Source: Rhizobiaceae bacterium
GTDB taxonomy: Bacteria > Pseudomonadota > Alphaproteobacteria > Rhizobiales > Rhizobiaceae
Direction of reading: 5' to 3'
NCBI GenBank assembly: GCA_019635755.1
Contig: JAHBYW010000001.1
Span: 310,001 to 374,000 of the forward strand
Length of the DNA stretch: 64,000 bases
Shown: piece after piece, positions 49,595 through 60,901 of the stretch
How positions within the stretch are numbered: the first letter of the stretch is position 1
How the letters are laid out: each line of letters begins with the position of its first letter
Position numbers and translations under genes: made by a program
The notes under the pieces: generated by a model
What the model was told of the DNA's origin: nothing
The model's database searches: none
What the model saw: only the letters and a program-made list of their open reading frames with translations

Positions 49595-49745
49595 CCCCCT
49601 CACCCGGCCTCCGCTTCGCTCGGCCACCCTCTCCCCGTCGGGGAGAGGAGGATCGTGACGGGCGCAGCCCTCCCCTCTCCCCACCGGGGAGAGGACGCGA
49701 GCCGACCGCGGCGGCGAAGCCGCCGGAGGCGAGCGGGTGAGGGGG
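49595..49745. repeat. Large palindromic intergenic repeat between glgC and glgA
   Basis: The outer arms CCCCCTCACCCG (49595-49606) and CGGGTGAGGGGG (49734-49745) match perfectly over 12 bases. Inside are two more perfect hairpins with a common sequence, CCTCTCCCC and GGGGAGAGG around a two-base loop (49628-49648 and 49674-49694). It is flanked by glgC and glgA and would fold in the operon transcript. It may set the relative level of the two genes, which is inference. Confidence 0.8.
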
Positions 49746-49761
49746 CATCGTCAACACCACG

Positions 49762-51027
49762 CTACAGCTTCAGCTTGTCGATCATCGGCTGGGTGATGAG
49801 GGCGATGCCCTTTTCCGAGACGCGGAAGCGCTTGGCGTCGAGCTTCGGATCCTCGCCGACCACGAGGCCCTCGGGGATCTTCACGCCGTGGTCGATGACG
49901 ACCCGCTTCAGCCGCGCCTTGCGGCCCACCACGCAGTCGGGAAGCATCACCACCTCTTCCAGCGTCGAGTAGGAGTTGATGCGCGCGCCGGTGAAGATCA
50001 GGCTGCGCTTCAGGCTGGCGCCGGAGACGATGCAATCGCCCGAGATCAGCGACGACACGGCCATGCCGCGCCGGCCGTCCTCGTCGTGCACGAACTTCGC
50101 CGGCGGCTTCAGCTCGGCATAGGTCCAGATCGGCCAGTCGCGGTCGTAGAGGTCGAGCTCCGGCGTCACGTCGGTGAGGTCGATGTTCGCCTCCCAGTAG
50201 GCGTCGACGGTGCCGACGTCGCGCCAGTAGGCCTCGTTCTCGGAGGTGGCGCGCACGCAGGACTTGGCGAAGCGGTGGGCGATCGCCTTCCCGTGGGCGA
50301 CGATCCACGGGATGATGTCCTTACCGAAATCGCGGCTGGAACCTTCGGTCGAGGCGTCGCGGCGCAGCTGGTCCATCAGGAACTTGGTGCGGAAGACGTA
50401 GATGCCCATCGAGGCCAGCGCGAAGTCCGGCTTGTCGGGAATGCCGGGCGGATCGGCCGGCTTCTCGATGAAGGAGATGATGGTGTCCTTGGCGTCGACA
50501 TGCATGACGCCGAAACCGGTCGCCTCCATGCGCGGCACTTCCAGGCAGCCGACGGTGACGTCGGCGCCGGCGTCGACGTGCTGGCGCAGCATCAGCTCGT
50601 AGTCCATCTTGTAGATGTGGTCGCCGGCGAGGATGACCATGAACTCCGGGTTGTAGGCCTCGATGATGTCGATGTTCTGGTAGACCGCGTCGGCGGTGCC
50701 CTCGTACCACTGCGTCTCGGAAACGCGCTGCGAGGCCGGCAGGATGTCGAAGCTCTCGTTTCGCTCGGGCCGCAGGAAGTTCCAGCCGCGCTGCAGGTGG
50801 CGGATCAGCGAATGCGCCTTGTACTGGGTGGCGACGGCGAGGCGCCGGATGCCGGAGTTCAGTGCGTTCGACAGCGCGAAGTCGATGATGCGCGTCTTGC
50901 CGCCGAAATAGACCGCGGGCTTGGCGCGCCGGTCGGTCAGCTCCTTCAGCCGGCTGCCGCGGCCGCCGGCCAGCACATAGGCCATCGCGTCGCGGGCCAG
51001 CGGCTGGGTTCGTTTCGACTCCACCAT
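49762..51027 (-). CDS. glgC: Glucose-1-phosphate adenylyltransferase
   Basis: A 421-residue enzyme that makes ADP-glucose, the first committed step of glycogen synthesis, under allosteric control by glycolytic intermediates. Motifs are [20 protein letters not shown] (amino end), the substrate site with [17 protein letters not shown] in broken form, and [16 protein letters not shown]. The carboxy left-handed helix domain (about 300-420) ends with [13 protein letters not shown]. Length is typical (about 420-430). It follows glgB by 14 bases and precedes the 192-base gap to glgA. Confidence 0.97.
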   Translation of the reverse strand: MVESKRTQPLARDAMAYVLAGGRGSRLKELTDRRAKPAVYFGGKTRIIDFALSNALNSGIRRLAVATQYKAHSLIRHLQRGWNFLRPERNESFDILPASQRVSETQWYEGTADAVYQNIDIIEAYNPEFMVILAGDHIYKMDYELMLRQHVDAGADVTVGCLEVPRMEATGFGVMHVDAKDTIISFIEKPADPPGIPDKPDFALASMGIYVFRTKFLMDQLRRDASTEGSSRDFGKDIIPWIVAHGKAIAHRFAKSCVRATSENEAYWRDVGTVDAYWEANIDLTDVTPELDLYDRDWPIWTYAELKPPAKFVHDEDGRRGMAVSSLISGDCIVSGASLKRSLIFTGARINSYSTLEEVVMLPDCVVGRKARLKRVVIDHGVKIPEGLVVGEDPKLDAKRFRVSEKGIALITQPMIDKLKL

Positions 51028-51041
51028 GACGTCCCTCCCAC

Positions 51042-53327
51042 TCAGGTCTTCGCACCGGCCGGCTTCGCCGCCGCCCTGGCCGCGGCGGGTTTCTCGGCCG
51101 GCTCGGCCTCGACAAATTCGAACATGACGGTGGCGAGCGGCGGCAGCGTCACCACCGCCGCGGCCGCACCGCCGGCCTCGCGCGCGGTCACCTGGCCGGC
51201 ATTGCCCATGCCGCTGCCGCCATAGTCGGCCGCGTCGGTGTTGATGATCTCGCGCCAGACGCCGGCACGGGGCAGCGGCAGGCGGTAGTTCAGGCGCGGG
51301 TTCGGCGTGAAGTTGCTGACGACGGCGATCGGATTGCCGTCCGGCGCCTTGCGCAGCCAGGCGAAGACCGAGTTCTCTCGGTCATCGACGACCAGCCACT
51401 GGAAGCCCTCCGGCTCGCAGTCGCGCGCGTGCAGAGCGGGTCGCGAGCGGTAGAGGTAGTTCAGGTCGCGCACGGTCTTCCAGACGCCGCGGTGCGGCTC
51501 GTAGTCCATCAGGTGCCAGTCGAGCGCCTTCGCCTCGTTCCACTCGGACCGCTGCGCGAACTCCTGCCCCATGAACAAGAGCTTCTTGCCGGGATAGCCC
51601 CACATGAAGGCGTAGTAGGCGCGCAGCGTCGCGAACTTCTGCCAGTCGTCGCCGGCCATCTTGTGCAGCAGCGTGCCCTTGCCGTGGACGACCTCGTCGT
51701 GGCTCAGCGGCAGGACGAAGTTCTCCGAGAAGGCGTAGAGCAGGCCGAAGGTGATGTCGTCGTGGTGGTATTTGCGATGGACCGGCTCACGCGCGAGATA
51801 CTGCAGCGTGTCGTGCATGAAGCCCATGTTCCACTTGAAGCCGAAGCCCAGCCCGCCCTCGTGGACCGGCTGCGAGACCTTCGGCCAGGAGGTCGATTCC
51901 TCGGCGATGGTCATGACGCCCGGGTGTGCGCCGTACACGGCCTGGTTCATCTGCTGGAGGAAGCGCACCGCCTCGAGGTTCTCGCGCCCGCCCTTCTCGT
52001 TGGGGATCCACTCGCCGGCCTTGCGCGAATAGTCGAGGTAGAGCATCGACGCGACCGCATCCACGCGCAGGCCGTCGACATGGTATTTCTCGGCCCAGAA
52101 CAGCGCGTTGTTGACGAGGTAGGACGACACCTCGCGGCGGCCGAAATTGTAGATCGCCGTGTGCCAGTCCGGGTGGAAGCCCTGGCGTGGGTCGGCGTGC
52201 TCGTAGAGCGCCGTGCCGTCAAACTTCGCCAGCCCGTGCGCGTCGGTCGGGAAATGCGCCGGCACCCAGTCGAGGATGACGCCGATGCCGGCGCGGTGGG
52301 CGCCGTCGACAAAGCGGGCAAACCCCTCCGGCTCGCCGAAGCGCGCCGACGGGGCGTAGAGGCCGGTCGTCTGGTAGCCCCAAGACGGGTCGTAGGGATG
52401 CTCGCTGACCGGCAGGAACTCGATGTGCGTGAAGCCAGCCTCGACGACATAGGGGATCAGCCGTTCGGCCAGCCGATCCCATGGCAGGAAGCCGCCGTCG
52501 TCGTCGCGCTGCCACGAACCGGCATGGACCTCGTAGATGGACACCGGCTCGCGGCGGGCCTGGGTTTTGGCCCAGAACGCGCGGTGGGTCTGGTCGCCCC
52601 AGGCATGGTCGACCGGCAGCGAGGTGACGGACGCCGTCGCGGGCCGCAGTTCCGAGCGCAGCGCGAAGGGGTCGGCCTTCAGCGGCAGCGGCTGATAGTC
52701 CGGCCCGAGGATCTCGAACTTGTAGGCCCGGTACGGCCCGATGTCGGGCACGAAGATTTCCCAGATGCCGGTGTCGTGACGGTGCCGCATCTCGTGGCGG
52801 CGGCCATCCCAGTCGTTGAAATCGCCGACGACGGAGACGCGCCGGGCGTTCGGCGCCCAGACGGCGAAATGAACGCCGGTTGCGCCCTCGTGCTCGATCT
52901 GGTGCGCGCCGAGCTTGTCGAACAGCCTCAGATGCGATCCTTCGGCGATGTAGTAGTCGTCCATCGGCCCGAGCACGGGCCCGAAGGAGAAGGCGTCGGC
53001 GACCCACCAGTCACCGCCGGCGTTGCGGGCGTGGTACTTGACCGGCTGGCGGCGCGGAATGGCGAGGCGGCCCTCGAAGAACCCCGCCGGATGCCGCCGC
53101 GACAGCGCGCCGACCTCGGCGCCGTCGAGCGAATGCGCGGTCACCTCATCGGCGTGCGGAATGAAGCAGCGGGCGACAAACGCTCCGCCCGCCTCCTGGA
53201 CGCCAAGCACGGCGAACGGGTCGCCGTGAACGCCGGCCACGATCGCCTCGACGTCGCTCTCCAGCGCCACCCCCGCCGGCTTCTTCGCGGCCGGCTCGTT
53301 TCCCGGACTTGCGCGGGTATCCTTCAT
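51042..53327 (-). CDS. glgB: 1,4-alpha-glucan branching enzyme
   Basis: A 761-residue GH13 branching enzyme. It has an amino carbohydrate-binding domain (about residues 25-130), a second sandwich domain with [19 protein letters not shown] (about 155-175), the barrel with [16 protein letters not shown] (nucleophile Asp), [13 protein letters not shown] (acid Glu) and the transition-state region [13 protein letters not shown], and a carboxy domain. The start at 53327 is preceded by a strong ribosome site (GGGAGGGG). The final Ala/Lys-rich tail is variable. It follows glgP by 52 bases and precedes glgC by 14. Confidence 0.97.
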   Translation of the reverse strand: MKDTRASPGNEPAAKKPAGVALESDVEAIVAGVHGDPFAVLGVQEAGGAFVARCFIPHADEVTAHSLDGAEVGALSRRHPAGFFEGRLAIPRRQPVKYHARNAGGDWWVADAFSFGPVLGPMDDYYIAEGSHLRLFDKLGAHQIEHEGATGVHFAVWAPNARRVSVVGDFNDWDGRRHEMRHRHDTGIWEIFVPDIGPYRAYKFEILGPDYQPLPLKADPFALRSELRPATASVTSLPVDHAWGDQTHRAFWAKTQARREPVSIYEVHAGSWQRDDDGGFLPWDRLAERLIPYVVEAGFTHIEFLPVSEHPYDPSWGYQTTGLYAPSARFGEPEGFARFVDGAHRAGIGVILDWVPAHFPTDAHGLAKFDGTALYEHADPRQGFHPDWHTAIYNFGRREVSSYLVNNALFWAEKYHVDGLRVDAVASMLYLDYSRKAGEWIPNEKGGRENLEAVRFLQQMNQAVYGAHPGVMTIAEESTSWPKVSQPVHEGGLGFGFKWNMGFMHDTLQYLAREPVHRKYHHDDITFGLLYAFSENFVLPLSHDEVVHGKGTLLHKMAGDDWQKFATLRAYYAFMWGYPGKKLLFMGQEFAQRSEWNEAKALDWHLMDYEPHRGVWKTVRDLNYLYRSRPALHARDCEPEGFQWLVVDDRENSVFAWLRKAPDGNPIAVVSNFTPNPRLNYRLPLPRAGVWREIINTDAADYGGSGMGNAGQVTAREAGGAAAAVVTLPPLATVMFEFVEAEPAEKPAAARAAAKPAGAKT

Positions 53328-53379
53328 GTCGCGCCCCTCCCAAGGCGCATTCAGATCGTCGTCTGCCCGTTCCCGGGCG

Positions 53380-55848
53380 TCAGGCCGGCACCTTCCATAT
53401 GTCGTTGGCATATTCCCGGATGGTGCGGTCCGACGAGAACCAGCCGACCCGCGCGGTGTTGCGGATCGCCTTGGCGTTCCAGTCCGGGCTGTTGCGCCAG
53501 ATGCCGTCGATGCGGCGCTGGGCCGCGGCGTAGGCGTCGAAATCGGCGGCGACCATGAACCAGTCGTTGTCGTAGAGCCCGTTGACCAGTGTGCGGTAGC
53601 GATCGGGCTCGTCGGGCGAGAAAACGCCGGACGAGATCGCCTGCAGCGCCTGCGACAGCTCCGGCGAGGACTCGATCAGCTGCCGCGGCTCGTAGCCGCC
53701 CTGGCGCTTGGCCGCCACCTCGTCCGCCGTCAGCCCGAAGATCACGATGTTGTCGTCGCCGACGCGCTCCTTGATCTCGACATTGGCGCCATCGAGCGTG
53801 CCGATGGTAATCGCGCCGTTCAGCGCGAACTTCATGTTCCCCGTTCCCGACGCCTCCATGCCGGCCGTCGAGATCTGCTCCGACAGATCGGCCGCCGGCA
53901 TCATGATCTCAGCGGTCGAGACGTTGTAGTTGGGGATGAACACGATCTTCAGCAGGTCGCGCACCGCGGGGTCGCGGTTGATCACCTTCGCCACGTCGTT
54001 GGCCAGCTTTATGATCAGCTTGGCATTGTGGTAGCTCGGCGCCGCCTTGCCGCCGAAGAACTTTACGCGCGGCATCCATTCGCGCTCGGGATGGGAGCGG
54101 ATCTGGTCGTAGAGCGCGACCGCCTCGACGATGTTCAGGAACTGGCGCTTGTACTCGTGGATGCGCTTGATCTGGATGTCGAACAGGGCGGACGGATCGA
54201 CGCGGACGTGCAGCCGCTCCCAGGCGATGGTGGCGAGGCGTTCCTTGTTGGCGCGCTTCACCGCCGCGAACTTCTCGCGGAAGGCGGCGTCCTCGGCGAA
54301 GCGCTCGAGATCGGCCAGCCGGTCGATGTCGTCCAGGAAGGCGTCGCCGATCGCCTCGCGGATGAGTCCCGTCAGGCCCGGATTGCACTGGATCAGCCAG
54401 CGGCGCGGCGTGATGCCGTTTGTCTTGTTGTTGATGCGCCCGGGGTAGAGCCGGTGCAGGTCGTGGAAGACCGTCTGCTTCATCAGCTCCGTGTGCAGCG
54501 CCGACACGCCGTTGATGGAATGCGAGCCGACGAAGGCAAGGTTGCCCATGCGCACGCGGCGCTCGCCATCCTCGTGGATCAGCGAGATGCGGCGGATCTC
54601 CTCGTCGCTGAAGGTGCGCATGGCCCTCGCCTCCAGCAGCACCTGCGCGTTGATCGAATAGATGATCTGCATCAGCCGCGGCAGCAACCGCTCGAACAGC
54701 GGCACCGGCCAGCTCTCCAGAGCCTCGGGCAGCAGCGTGTGGTTGGTGTAGGCGAAGGTACGCTTGGTGACGCTCCAGGCGGTGTCGAAGTCGATGCCGT
54801 GGATATCCATCAGGAGCCGCATCAGCTCGGCGACGGCGACCGCCGGATGCGTGTCGTTCAGGTGGATCGCCGCCTTGTCGGGCAGGTTGATCAGCGTGCC
54901 GTAGACGGACAGGTGGCGCTGGATGATGTCCTGCAGCGAGGCCGAGGAGAAGAAATACTCCTGCCGCAGCCTGAGCTCCTGACCCTCCTTGTGCGAGTCC
55001 GCCGGATAGAGCACGCGCGACAGGGCGTCGGCCTTGTTGCTCTCCATCAGCGCGCCGACATGGTCGCCGGCGTTGAACTTCTCCAGCAGGATAGGATCGA
55101 CGGGGAACGCCGACCAGAGCCGCAGCGTGTTCACCCGCTTGCCGCGCCAGCCGACGACCGGCGTGTCGAAGGCGACGGCCAGCACGCGCTCGCCGGCCTT
55201 CCAGACGTGGCGCTCGAGGCGGCCCTCGCGGGTGGTGACGGACTCGACCGTGCCGCCGAAGCCGACCTCGAAGGACCGCTCGCGACGCTCGAAGTCCCAC
55301 GGGTTGCCGTGGTCCAGCCACTTCTCCGGCAGCTCGACCTGCCAGCCGTCGGAGATCTCCTGCCGGAACATGCCGTTCTCGTAGCGGATGCCGTAGCCAT
55401 GGGCCGGGATGTCGACCGTCGCCATCGATTCCATGAAGCAGGCGGCGAGCCGGCCGAGGCCGCCATTGCCCAGCGCCGCGTCGGGCTCCAGCTCGGCGAT
55501 GGCGTCGAAGTCGACGCCCAGCGACGACAGCGCCGCGCGCATCTCCTCCAGCAGGCCGAGATTGGAGAAGGCGTCGCGCATCAGGCGGCCGATGAGGAAC
55601 TCCAGCGAGAGATAGTAGACCCGCTTGTCCTTGTGGTCGTAGGCCCGCTTCGTGGCGCCGATCCAGCGGTCGATGATGCGGTCGCGGACAACGAAGATCG
55701 ACGCCGCCAGCCAGTCGTGCTGCTTGGCCACCGTGGCATCCTTGCCGATGCGGTAGGTCAAGCTCTTCAGGATTTCGGCTGCGAGCGTTCTGGGATCGGA
55801 ATCAGTCAGGGTTGGCCTCGGGAGTTCGGTCGTCTCAAGCCCGGTCAT
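53380..55848 (-). CDS. glgP: Glycogen/starch/alpha-glucan phosphorylase
   Basis: A 822-residue GT35 phosphorylase that releases glucose-1-phosphate from glycogen with phosphate and a PLP cofactor. The PLP-lysine lies in EASGTGNMKFALNGA near residue 675. Other signatures are ALGNGGLGRLAACFMES, the ITPRRWLIQCNPGL and the catalytic HLNDTHPAVAV region. Length agrees with E. coli GlgP (815). As the first gene of the minus-strand glg operon it should sit next to the promoter in the 274-base gap upstream, shared with the divergent fructokinase gene. Confidence 0.97.
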   Translation of the reverse strand: MTGLETTELPRPTLTDSDPRTLAAEILKSLTYRIGKDATVAKQHDWLAASIFVVRDRIIDRWIGATKRAYDHKDKRVYYLSLEFLIGRLMRDAFSNLGLLEEMRAALSSLGVDFDAIAELEPDAALGNGGLGRLAACFMESMATVDIPAHGYGIRYENGMFRQEISDGWQVELPEKWLDHGNPWDFERRERSFEVGFGGTVESVTTREGRLERHVWKAGERVLAVAFDTPVVGWRGKRVNTLRLWSAFPVDPILLEKFNAGDHVGALMESNKADALSRVLYPADSHKEGQELRLRQEYFFSSASLQDIIQRHLSVYGTLINLPDKAAIHLNDTHPAVAVAELMRLLMDIHGIDFDTAWSVTKRTFAYTNHTLLPEALESWPVPLFERLLPRLMQIIYSINAQVLLEARAMRTFSDEEIRRISLIHEDGERRVRMGNLAFVGSHSINGVSALHTELMKQTVFHDLHRLYPGRINNKTNGITPRRWLIQCNPGLTGLIREAIGDAFLDDIDRLADLERFAEDAAFREKFAAVKRANKERLATIAWERLHVRVDPSALFDIQIKRIHEYKRQFLNIVEAVALYDQIRSHPEREWMPRVKFFGGKAAPSYHNAKLIIKLANDVAKVINRDPAVRDLLKIVFIPNYNVSTAEIMMPAADLSEQISTAGMEASGTGNMKFALNGAITIGTLDGANVEIKERVGDDNIVIFGLTADEVAAKRQGGYEPRQLIESSPELSQALQAISSGVFSPDEPDRYRTLVNGLYDNDWFMVAADFDAYAAAQRRIDGIWRNSPDWNAKAIRNTARVGWFSSDRTIREYANDIWKVPA

Positions 55849-56122
55849 GCAAACCTCAATGGCCCGCGGGCGGCTTCGCTCCAGCGCCGCGCACGGAAAT
55901 TCGCGTTGCTCCTCCCAGAGCCAGTGTCGCCAGCCGGATTGCCATGCCGGACTTTGCCGCCGGACTTTTCAATCGATTTAGGCTGACAGATTCGCCTTAT
56001 GCCTTTATTTTCGCCGCGAGTCACGCGGCACTTTGGAACTCCACGCTTTCTGGTCCATGTTGTGTGAAATCCGTGCGATAGGCAAGCACGTGCGTGGCGC
56101 CCGGCGCCGAGGGGGGAGCGGA

Positions 56123-57046
56123 ATGATCGTTTGCTGCGGCGAAGCCCTGATCGACATGCTGCCGCGCCGGAGCGAGGCCGGCGAAGCGGCGTTTGCGCCC
56201 TACAGCGGCGGCGCGGTGTTCAACTCGGCGGTGGCGCTCGGGCGGCTCGGCGTGCCGGTGGAGTTCTTCACCGGACTGTCGACCGACCTGTTCGGTGCGA
56301 TGCTGAGGGAGACGCTGAAGGCCAGCCATGTCGGCACCCGGCACTGCCCGCCGAGCGGACGGCCGACGACGCTGGCCTTCGTGCACCTGGTCGACGGGCA
56401 TGCCAGCTACGTCTTCTACGACGAGGGAACGGCCGGGCGGATGCTGTCCGAAGCCGACCTGCCGGCGTTCGGCGACGACGTCGACGCGCTGCTGTTCGGC
56501 GCGATCAGCCTTATCCCCGAGCCGTGCGGCGCGACCTACGAGGCGCTGATGGCGCGCGAGCACGGCCGGCGGGTGACGATGCTCGATCCGAACATCCGGC
56601 CGACCTTCATCCCCGACAAGGCGAAGCACCTGGCGCGCATCAACCGGATGATGGCGATGGCCGACATCGTGAAGCTCTCCGACGAGGACCTGAAATGGTT
56701 CGGCGAGGACGGCTCCGAGGCCGAGGTGGCGCGGCGCTGGCTGGAGCGCGGCCCGAAGCTGGTGGTGGTGACCGCCGGATCGAAGGGCGCGACGGGCTAC
56801 ACCGCCGCCGGCGAGGTCACGGTCAAGCCGCCGAAGGTCGCCGTGGTCGACACGGTGGGCGCCGGCGACACGTTCAATGCCGGGCTGCTGGCGTCGCTGC
56901 ACGAGCAGGGCCTGCTGCGGAAGGATGCGCTGGCGTCGATCGGCGCGGAAGCCGTGCGAAGCGCGCTGCAGCTGGGCGCGCGCGCCGCGGCTGTGACGGT
57001 GTCGCGCGCCGGCGCCAACCCGCCCTGGCGGAGGGAGCTCAACTAA
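56123..57046 (+). CDS. Fructokinase-like PfkB-family carbohydrate kinase
   Basis: A 307-residue ribokinase/PfkB-family kinase. The opening IVCCGEALIDMLPR, the sugar-binding GGAVFNSAVALGRLG and the final ATP/active-site motif DTVGAGDTFNAGLLASL (catalytic Asp in GAGD) mark the family. The sequence is closest in pattern to fructokinases, but 2-keto-3-deoxygluconate and other sugar kinases share these motifs. The ATG at 56123 has GGGGGGAGCGG before it, chosen over an earlier in-frame Met. It is divergent from glgP. Confidence 0.87.
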   Translation: MIVCCGEALIDMLPRRSEAGEAAFAPYSGGAVFNSAVALGRLGVPVEFFTGLSTDLFGAMLRETLKASHVGTRHCPPSGRPTTLAFVHLVDGHASYVFYDEGTAGRMLSEADLPAFGDDVDALLFGAISLIPEPCGATYEALMAREHGRRVTMLDPNIRPTFIPDKAKHLARINRMMAMADIVKLSDEDLKWFGEDGSEAEVARRWLERGPKLVVVTAGSKGATGYTAAGEVTVKPPKVAVVDTVGAGDTFNAGLLASLHEQGLLRKDALASIGAEAVRSALQLGARAAAVTVSRAGANPPWRRELN

Positions 57047-57114
57047 GCCCCGCTCCGTCACGGCTTCGCGCCGAGACCCCTGCCCCGCCCGCACGGGCGA
57101 GGAACGGCGCCGCG

Positions 57115-58290
57115 TCAGCGCGTGGCGTCCGCCATCACCCGCTTGACGGTATCGACCGTCTTGCCGATCTGGCCTTCCGTCAGCGTCGGATGGACCAGGA
57201 AGGCGAGGCTCGTCTCACCGAGTTCCAGCGCCCGCGGCAGACGCTGCAGGGGCGCCAGGCCGGCGTCGGTGAATGCCTTCTCGCGGTAGATCTCCGAGCA
57301 GCTGCCGACGCGGCAGGGCACGCCCGCCTCCTCGACCGCCAGCATGATCCGGTCGCGATCCCATCCCGTCTTGAGCGCCTCGGGCCGCACGAAGGCGTAG
57401 AGGCGATACCAGGCGTGCTCGATCTCCTCGCCCGGCAGCGGCACGCGCAGGCCTGACAGGCCGCCGAAGGCGTCGGCCAGGGTCATGGCGTTCCGCTTGC
57501 GCGCGTCATGCCAGTCCGGCATGCGCTTGAGCTGGATGCGGCCGATGGCGGCCTGCATCTCTGTCAGCCGCCAATTGGTGCCGAAGCTGTCATGCACCCA
57601 GCGGAAGCCGGGCGGGTGCTTCTTCACATAGACCGAATCCCAGCTCTTGCCGTGATCCTTGTAGGCCCAGATCTCCTTCCAGAGCTCCTCGTCGTTGACG
57701 GTGGTCATGCCGCCTTCGCCGCCGGTGGTGATGATCTTGTCCTGACAGAAGGACCAGCCATTGACGTCGCCGAACGAGCCGACGGACCGGCCCCTGATCG
57801 TGGCACCATGCGCCTGCGCGCAGTCTTCGATCAGCTTCAGGCCGCGTGCGTCGGCGAGCGCCCGGAAGCCCTCCATGTCGCAGGGCCAGCCGGCAAGGTG
57901 CACCATCAGGATCGCCTTGGTCTTCGGACCGATCAGCGGTTCGACCGTTTCGGGCGTGATGTTCTGCGAGTCGGGATCGACGTCGGCGAAGACCGGCTTC
58001 GCGCCGGCCATCACGATGGTCGAGGACGACGCGAAATAGGTCCGCGGCGTCGTGATAACCTCGTCGCCAGCGCCGATGCCCAGCACCGGGAAGGCGACGT
58101 CGAGCGCCAGCGTGCCGTTGCCCATGGCCACGGCATGCCTGGTTCCGGACCATTCCGCATATTCGCGCTCGAAGGCCCGGCACTCCTCGCCGGTCCAGTA
58201 GTTCACGCGGTTCGATTTCAGGACGCGCGCCACCGCGTCGGCCTCCTCGTCAGTGAACGAGGGCCAGTCAGCAAAGCCTGTGTTGAGCAA
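57115..58290 (-). CDS. DegT/DnrJ/EryC1/StrS family PLP aminotransferase (PglE-like)
   Basis: A 391-residue sugar aminotransferase. The PLP-lysine is Lys185 in SFCQDKIITTGGEGGM; further motifs are MGNGTLALDVAF and LKLIEDCAQAHGA at the cofactor site. In the bacillosamine pathway, PglE-type enzymes transaminate the 4-keto sugar made by PglF. The adjacent acyltransferase, phosphoglycosyl transferase and dehydratase genes support this reading. It lies five bases downstream of the acyltransferase gene on the same strand, in the same operon. Other 4-keto sugar targets are possible. Confidence 0.86.
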   Translation of the reverse strand: MLNTGFADWPSFTDEEADAVARVLKSNRVNYWTGEECRAFEREYAEWSGTRHAVAMGNGTLALDVAFPVLGIGAGDEVITTPRTYFASSSTIVMAGAKPVFADVDPDSQNITPETVEPLIGPKTKAILMVHLAGWPCDMEGFRALADARGLKLIEDCAQAHGATIRGRSVGSFGDVNGWSFCQDKIITTGGEGGMTTVNDEELWKEIWAYKDHGKSWDSVYVKKHPPGFRWVHDSFGTNWRLTEMQAAIGRIQLKRMPDWHDARKRNAMTLADAFGGLSGLRVPLPGEEIEHAWYRLYAFVRPEALKTGWDRDRIMLAVEEAGVPCRVGSCSEIYREKAFTDAGLAPLQRLPRALELGETSLAFLVHPTLTEGQIGKTVDTVKRVMADATR

Positions 58291-58295
58291 GAAAG

Positions 58296-58934
58296 TTACC
58301 CTTTTGTAGGGTCGAGACGCCGCCGCGCAGGCACGCCAACGACCGTGATGTCGTCGGCTACGTCGCTTACTACAGCAGCACCGGCGCCGACAATAGCGTC
58401 GGAGCCGATGGTCAACCCGTGGCGGACGGCTGTGCCAACGCCGATCCAGCTGCGCGGACCGACCTTCACCGTGCCGCCGAGATGCGCGCCGGGCGAGACA
58501 TGCACGCCGTCGGCCAGCACGCAGTCGTGGTCGATCGTGGCACCTGTGTTGACGATGACGGCGTCGCCCAGGCGCGCGCCGATGTTGACCACCGCGCCGG
58601 CGGCGACGAAGACACCTGCGCCGACCGTGGCATGGCGGCTGAGCGCCGCGGCCGGGTGCCGGACCAGCGGTGTCGCATAGCCTGCGCCGCGCAGCCTGGC
58701 CAGAAGCTCCAGACGGCGCGCATTGTTGCCGACGGCGGCGATGGCAGACGGCCAGGCGCCGGCCAGGCGCTCGATGTCGGCCAGCGGCCCGATGACCGCA
58801 AACGGGCCGGAGGTCGGATTGGCGGCGACGCTGTCGTCGAGGAAGGCGATGTCGGCGAAACCCGCCTCCAGCGCCGCGTCAGCGACCACGCGCCCATGGC
58901 CGCCCGCGCCGACGATGAGCAGGCGCCCGCTCAT
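58296..58934 (-). CDS. PglD/NeuD-family sugar O/N-acyltransferase
   Basis: A 212-residue protein with an amino nucleotide-fold part ([22 protein letters not shown], in broken form) and a carboxy left-handed beta-helix of hexapeptide repeats (about residues 100-205, with [16 protein letters not shown] and [15 protein letters not shown]). The NeuD/PglD family N-acetylates UDP-4-amino sugars from acetyl-CoA. The conserved [11 protein letters not shown] marks the active His. It lies between the PglE-like and PglC-like genes, with four-base overlap to the latter, fitting a di-N-acetyl sugar route. Confidence 0.86.
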   Translation of the reverse strand: MSGRLLIVGAGGHGRVVADAALEAGFADIAFLDDSVAANPTSGPFAVIGPLADIERLAGAWPSAIAAVGNNARRLELLARLRGAGYATPLVRHPAAALSRHATVGAGVFVAAGAVVNIGARLGDAVIVNTGATIDHDCVLADGVHVSPGAHLGGTVKVGPRSWIGVGTAVRHGLTIGSDAIVGAGAAVVSDVADDITVVGVPARRRLDPTKG

Positions 58935-59560
58935 CCGCGCCTCCCCCTGCCCGGTTCTTGGCCGACGGCGCGGCCGGAGCCCTGGAAACGCGGCATGGTC
59001 ACCTCGCCCTCGGCGGAAATGCCGGAGCGGGTCAGGACCTTCGCGGCGGTCATGGCGAGGATCTTCAGGTCCAGCCAGAAGCTTCGGTTGTCGACATACC
59101 AGACGTCGAGGCGGAACTTCTCGTCCCAGCCGATGGCGTTGCGGCCGTTCACCTGCGCCCAGCCGGTGATGCCCGGACGGACCTCGTGCCGCCGCGCCTG
59201 CTCCGCCGAGTAGAGCGGCAGGTAGTCCATCAGCAGCGGTCGCGGCCCGACGAGGCTCATGTCGCCCTTCAGCACGTTGAAGAGCTCGGGCAGCTCGTCG
59301 AGGCTCAACGATCGCAGGACGCGTCCGAACGCGGTCAACCGCTCGGAATCGGGGAGCGGACGGCCGTCGGCGCCAACCGCGTCGCGCATCGTCCTGAACT
59401 TGATCATTCGGAATGGGCGGCCGCGCAAGCCCGGCCGCTGCTGCGTGAAGAACACCGGACTGCCCAGCCGGGCGCGCACGAGCAGCGCCACGATCGCCAG
59501 CACGGGCGCCAGAAGCAGGAGCGCGAACGCCGAGACGGCAATGTCGAACAAGCGCTTCAT
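58931..59560 (-). CDS. PglC-like phosphoglycosyl transferase (polyprenyl-phosphate sugar-phosphotransferase)
   Basis: A 209-residue membrane-associated enzyme with one amino-terminal re-entrant or membrane helix ([19 protein letters not shown]) and the conserved [24 protein letters not shown] and [15 protein letters not shown] motifs. It transfers a phospho-sugar, such as di-N-acetylbacillosamine or another UDP-sugar, onto undecaprenyl phosphate, the first membrane step. The [10 protein letters not shown] segment holds the Asp-Glu catalytic pair. The start at 59560 is where the family begins; upstream sequence is not family-like. It overlaps the PglD-like gene by four bases. Confidence 0.9.
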   Translation of the reverse strand: MKRLFDIAVSAFALLLLAPVLAIVALLVRARLGSPVFFTQQRPGLRGRPFRMIKFRTMRDAVGADGRPLPDSERLTAFGRVLRSLSLDELPELFNVLKGDMSLVGPRPLLMDYLPLYSAEQARRHEVRPGITGWAQVNGRNAIGWDEKFRLDVWYVDNRSFWLDLKILAMTAAKVLTRSGISAEGEVTMPRFQGSGRAVGQEPGRGRRG

Positions 59561-59645
59561 CGTCCTCCGCAGGCCGCCCTCGCGCGGCCCGTCGCGTTCA
59601 GCTAGATAGCGGAGCGTCGGAAGAAGAGGAAGCGCGGCCGGTCCC

Positions 59646-60899
59646 GTGAACATCTGGTACCTCAGCCCCTATGCCGGCGGGCCGGGCGTCGGCAAGGCGC
59701 ATCGGGCCTATCATCTGGCGGCGGCCTGGGCCGGCATCGGCCATTCCGCCACCATCTTCCCGGCGACGTTTCATCATCTGCTGGAGACGGAGCAAGAGCT
59801 GGCCGACGATTTCCAGATCGACGGCGTGCGCTACCATTCGCTGGCGGCGCGACGCTACGCCGGCAACGGCGCCGCGCGGCTGCTCAACATGCTGGACTAC
59901 TGCCGCTCCGTCGGGCGGCTGGAGACGGACGGCGTGGCGCGGTTCGGACGGCCCGACGCGATCATCGTGTCCTCGCCGCATCCCTTCCCGATCTATCCGG
60001 CCCGGCGACTGGCACGGCTGTTCGGCGCGACGCTGGTGTTCGAGGTGCGCGATCTCTGGCCGCTGTCGATCACGGACATCAACGGGTCGCCGGCCTGGCA
60101 CCCCTTCGTGCTGTTCACCGGCGTCACCGAACGCTTCGCCTATCGCCATGCCGATCTCGCAGCCTCGCTGCTGGGCGCCGCGGAGCCGCACATGCTGCAA
60201 TGCGGACTGCGGCCCGGCCGGTTCGTGCATGTGCCGAACGGCGTCGACCCGGACGCCGCCTCGCCCGAGCCGCCGACGACGGAGACGGCCCTCGCGGCGG
60301 ACGCCACAATCGCCGCCTGGAAGGCGGAGGGACGGCTCGTCTTCATCCACCCCGGCTCGCAGGGTGCGCCGAACGCGCTCGACCGTCTGCTGGATGCGGC
60401 GGCGGTGCTGAAGACGCGCGGAAGCGAAGGCCGGACCGGGCTGATCCTGCTCGGGCACGGCGCGCAGACCGAGGCGCTGAAAGCCAGGGCGCGCGACCTC
60501 GGCCTCTCGTCGGTGGCGTTCTTCGGATCGGTGCCGAAGGCCGAGGCGCTGTGGCTGACGGCACGGGCGGACGTCGGCTACGCCGGTGCGCGCAACCATC
60601 CCGGCGTCTACCGCTACGGAATCAGCTTCAACAAGATCATGGACTTCATGGCCGCCGGGCTGCCGGTGCTGCTTCCGTTGTCGGCAGGCGGCGACCCGGT
60701 GTCGGCCGCCGGTTGCGGGATCGTGACGGGCGACGACAGTCCCGAACGCATCGCCGCCGCGATCGAAACATTCGCCGGCATGAGCGACGACGATCGCCGG
60801 GCGATGGGCATGCGCGGGCGCGACCATGCGCGGCAGGCCTTCGACTACCGCAGGATCGCGCAGGACTACGCCGACGCCATCGCAGCGGCGCGTGGGTAG
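59646..60899 (+). CDS. Glycosyltransferase family 4-like (WbuB-type)
   Basis: A 417-residue GT-B glycosyltransferase. The amino donor-independent half begins [20 protein letters not shown] (GTG start at 59646), and the carboxy half carries the nucleotide-sugar site. It resembles the WbuB group that adds a sugar to the lipid-linked first residue in O-antigen or glycan synthesis. VHVPNGVDP and [15 protein letters not shown] are typical segments. It is divergent from the PglC-like gene (85 bases between) and convergent with the dehydratase, so it is transcribed apart from both. The donor and acceptor are not known. Confidence 0.85.
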   Translation: MNIWYLSPYAGGPGVGKAHRAYHLAAAWAGIGHSATIFPATFHHLLETEQELADDFQIDGVRYHSLAARRYAGNGAARLLNMLDYCRSVGRLETDGVARFGRPDAIIVSSPHPFPIYPARRLARLFGATLVFEVRDLWPLSITDINGSPAWHPFVLFTGVTERFAYRHADLAASLLGAAEPHMLQCGLRPGRFVHVPNGVDPDAASPEPPTTETALAADATIAAWKAEGRLVFIHPGSQGAPNALDRLLDAAAVLKTRGSEGRTGLILLGHGAQTEALKARARDLGLSSVAFFGSVPKAEALWLTARADVGYAGARNHPGVYRYGISFNKIMDFMAAGLPVLLPLSAGGDPVSAAGCGIVTGDDSPERIAAAIETFAGMSDDDRRAMGMRGRDHARQAFDYRRIAQDYADAIAAARG

Positions 60900-60901
60900 A
60901 C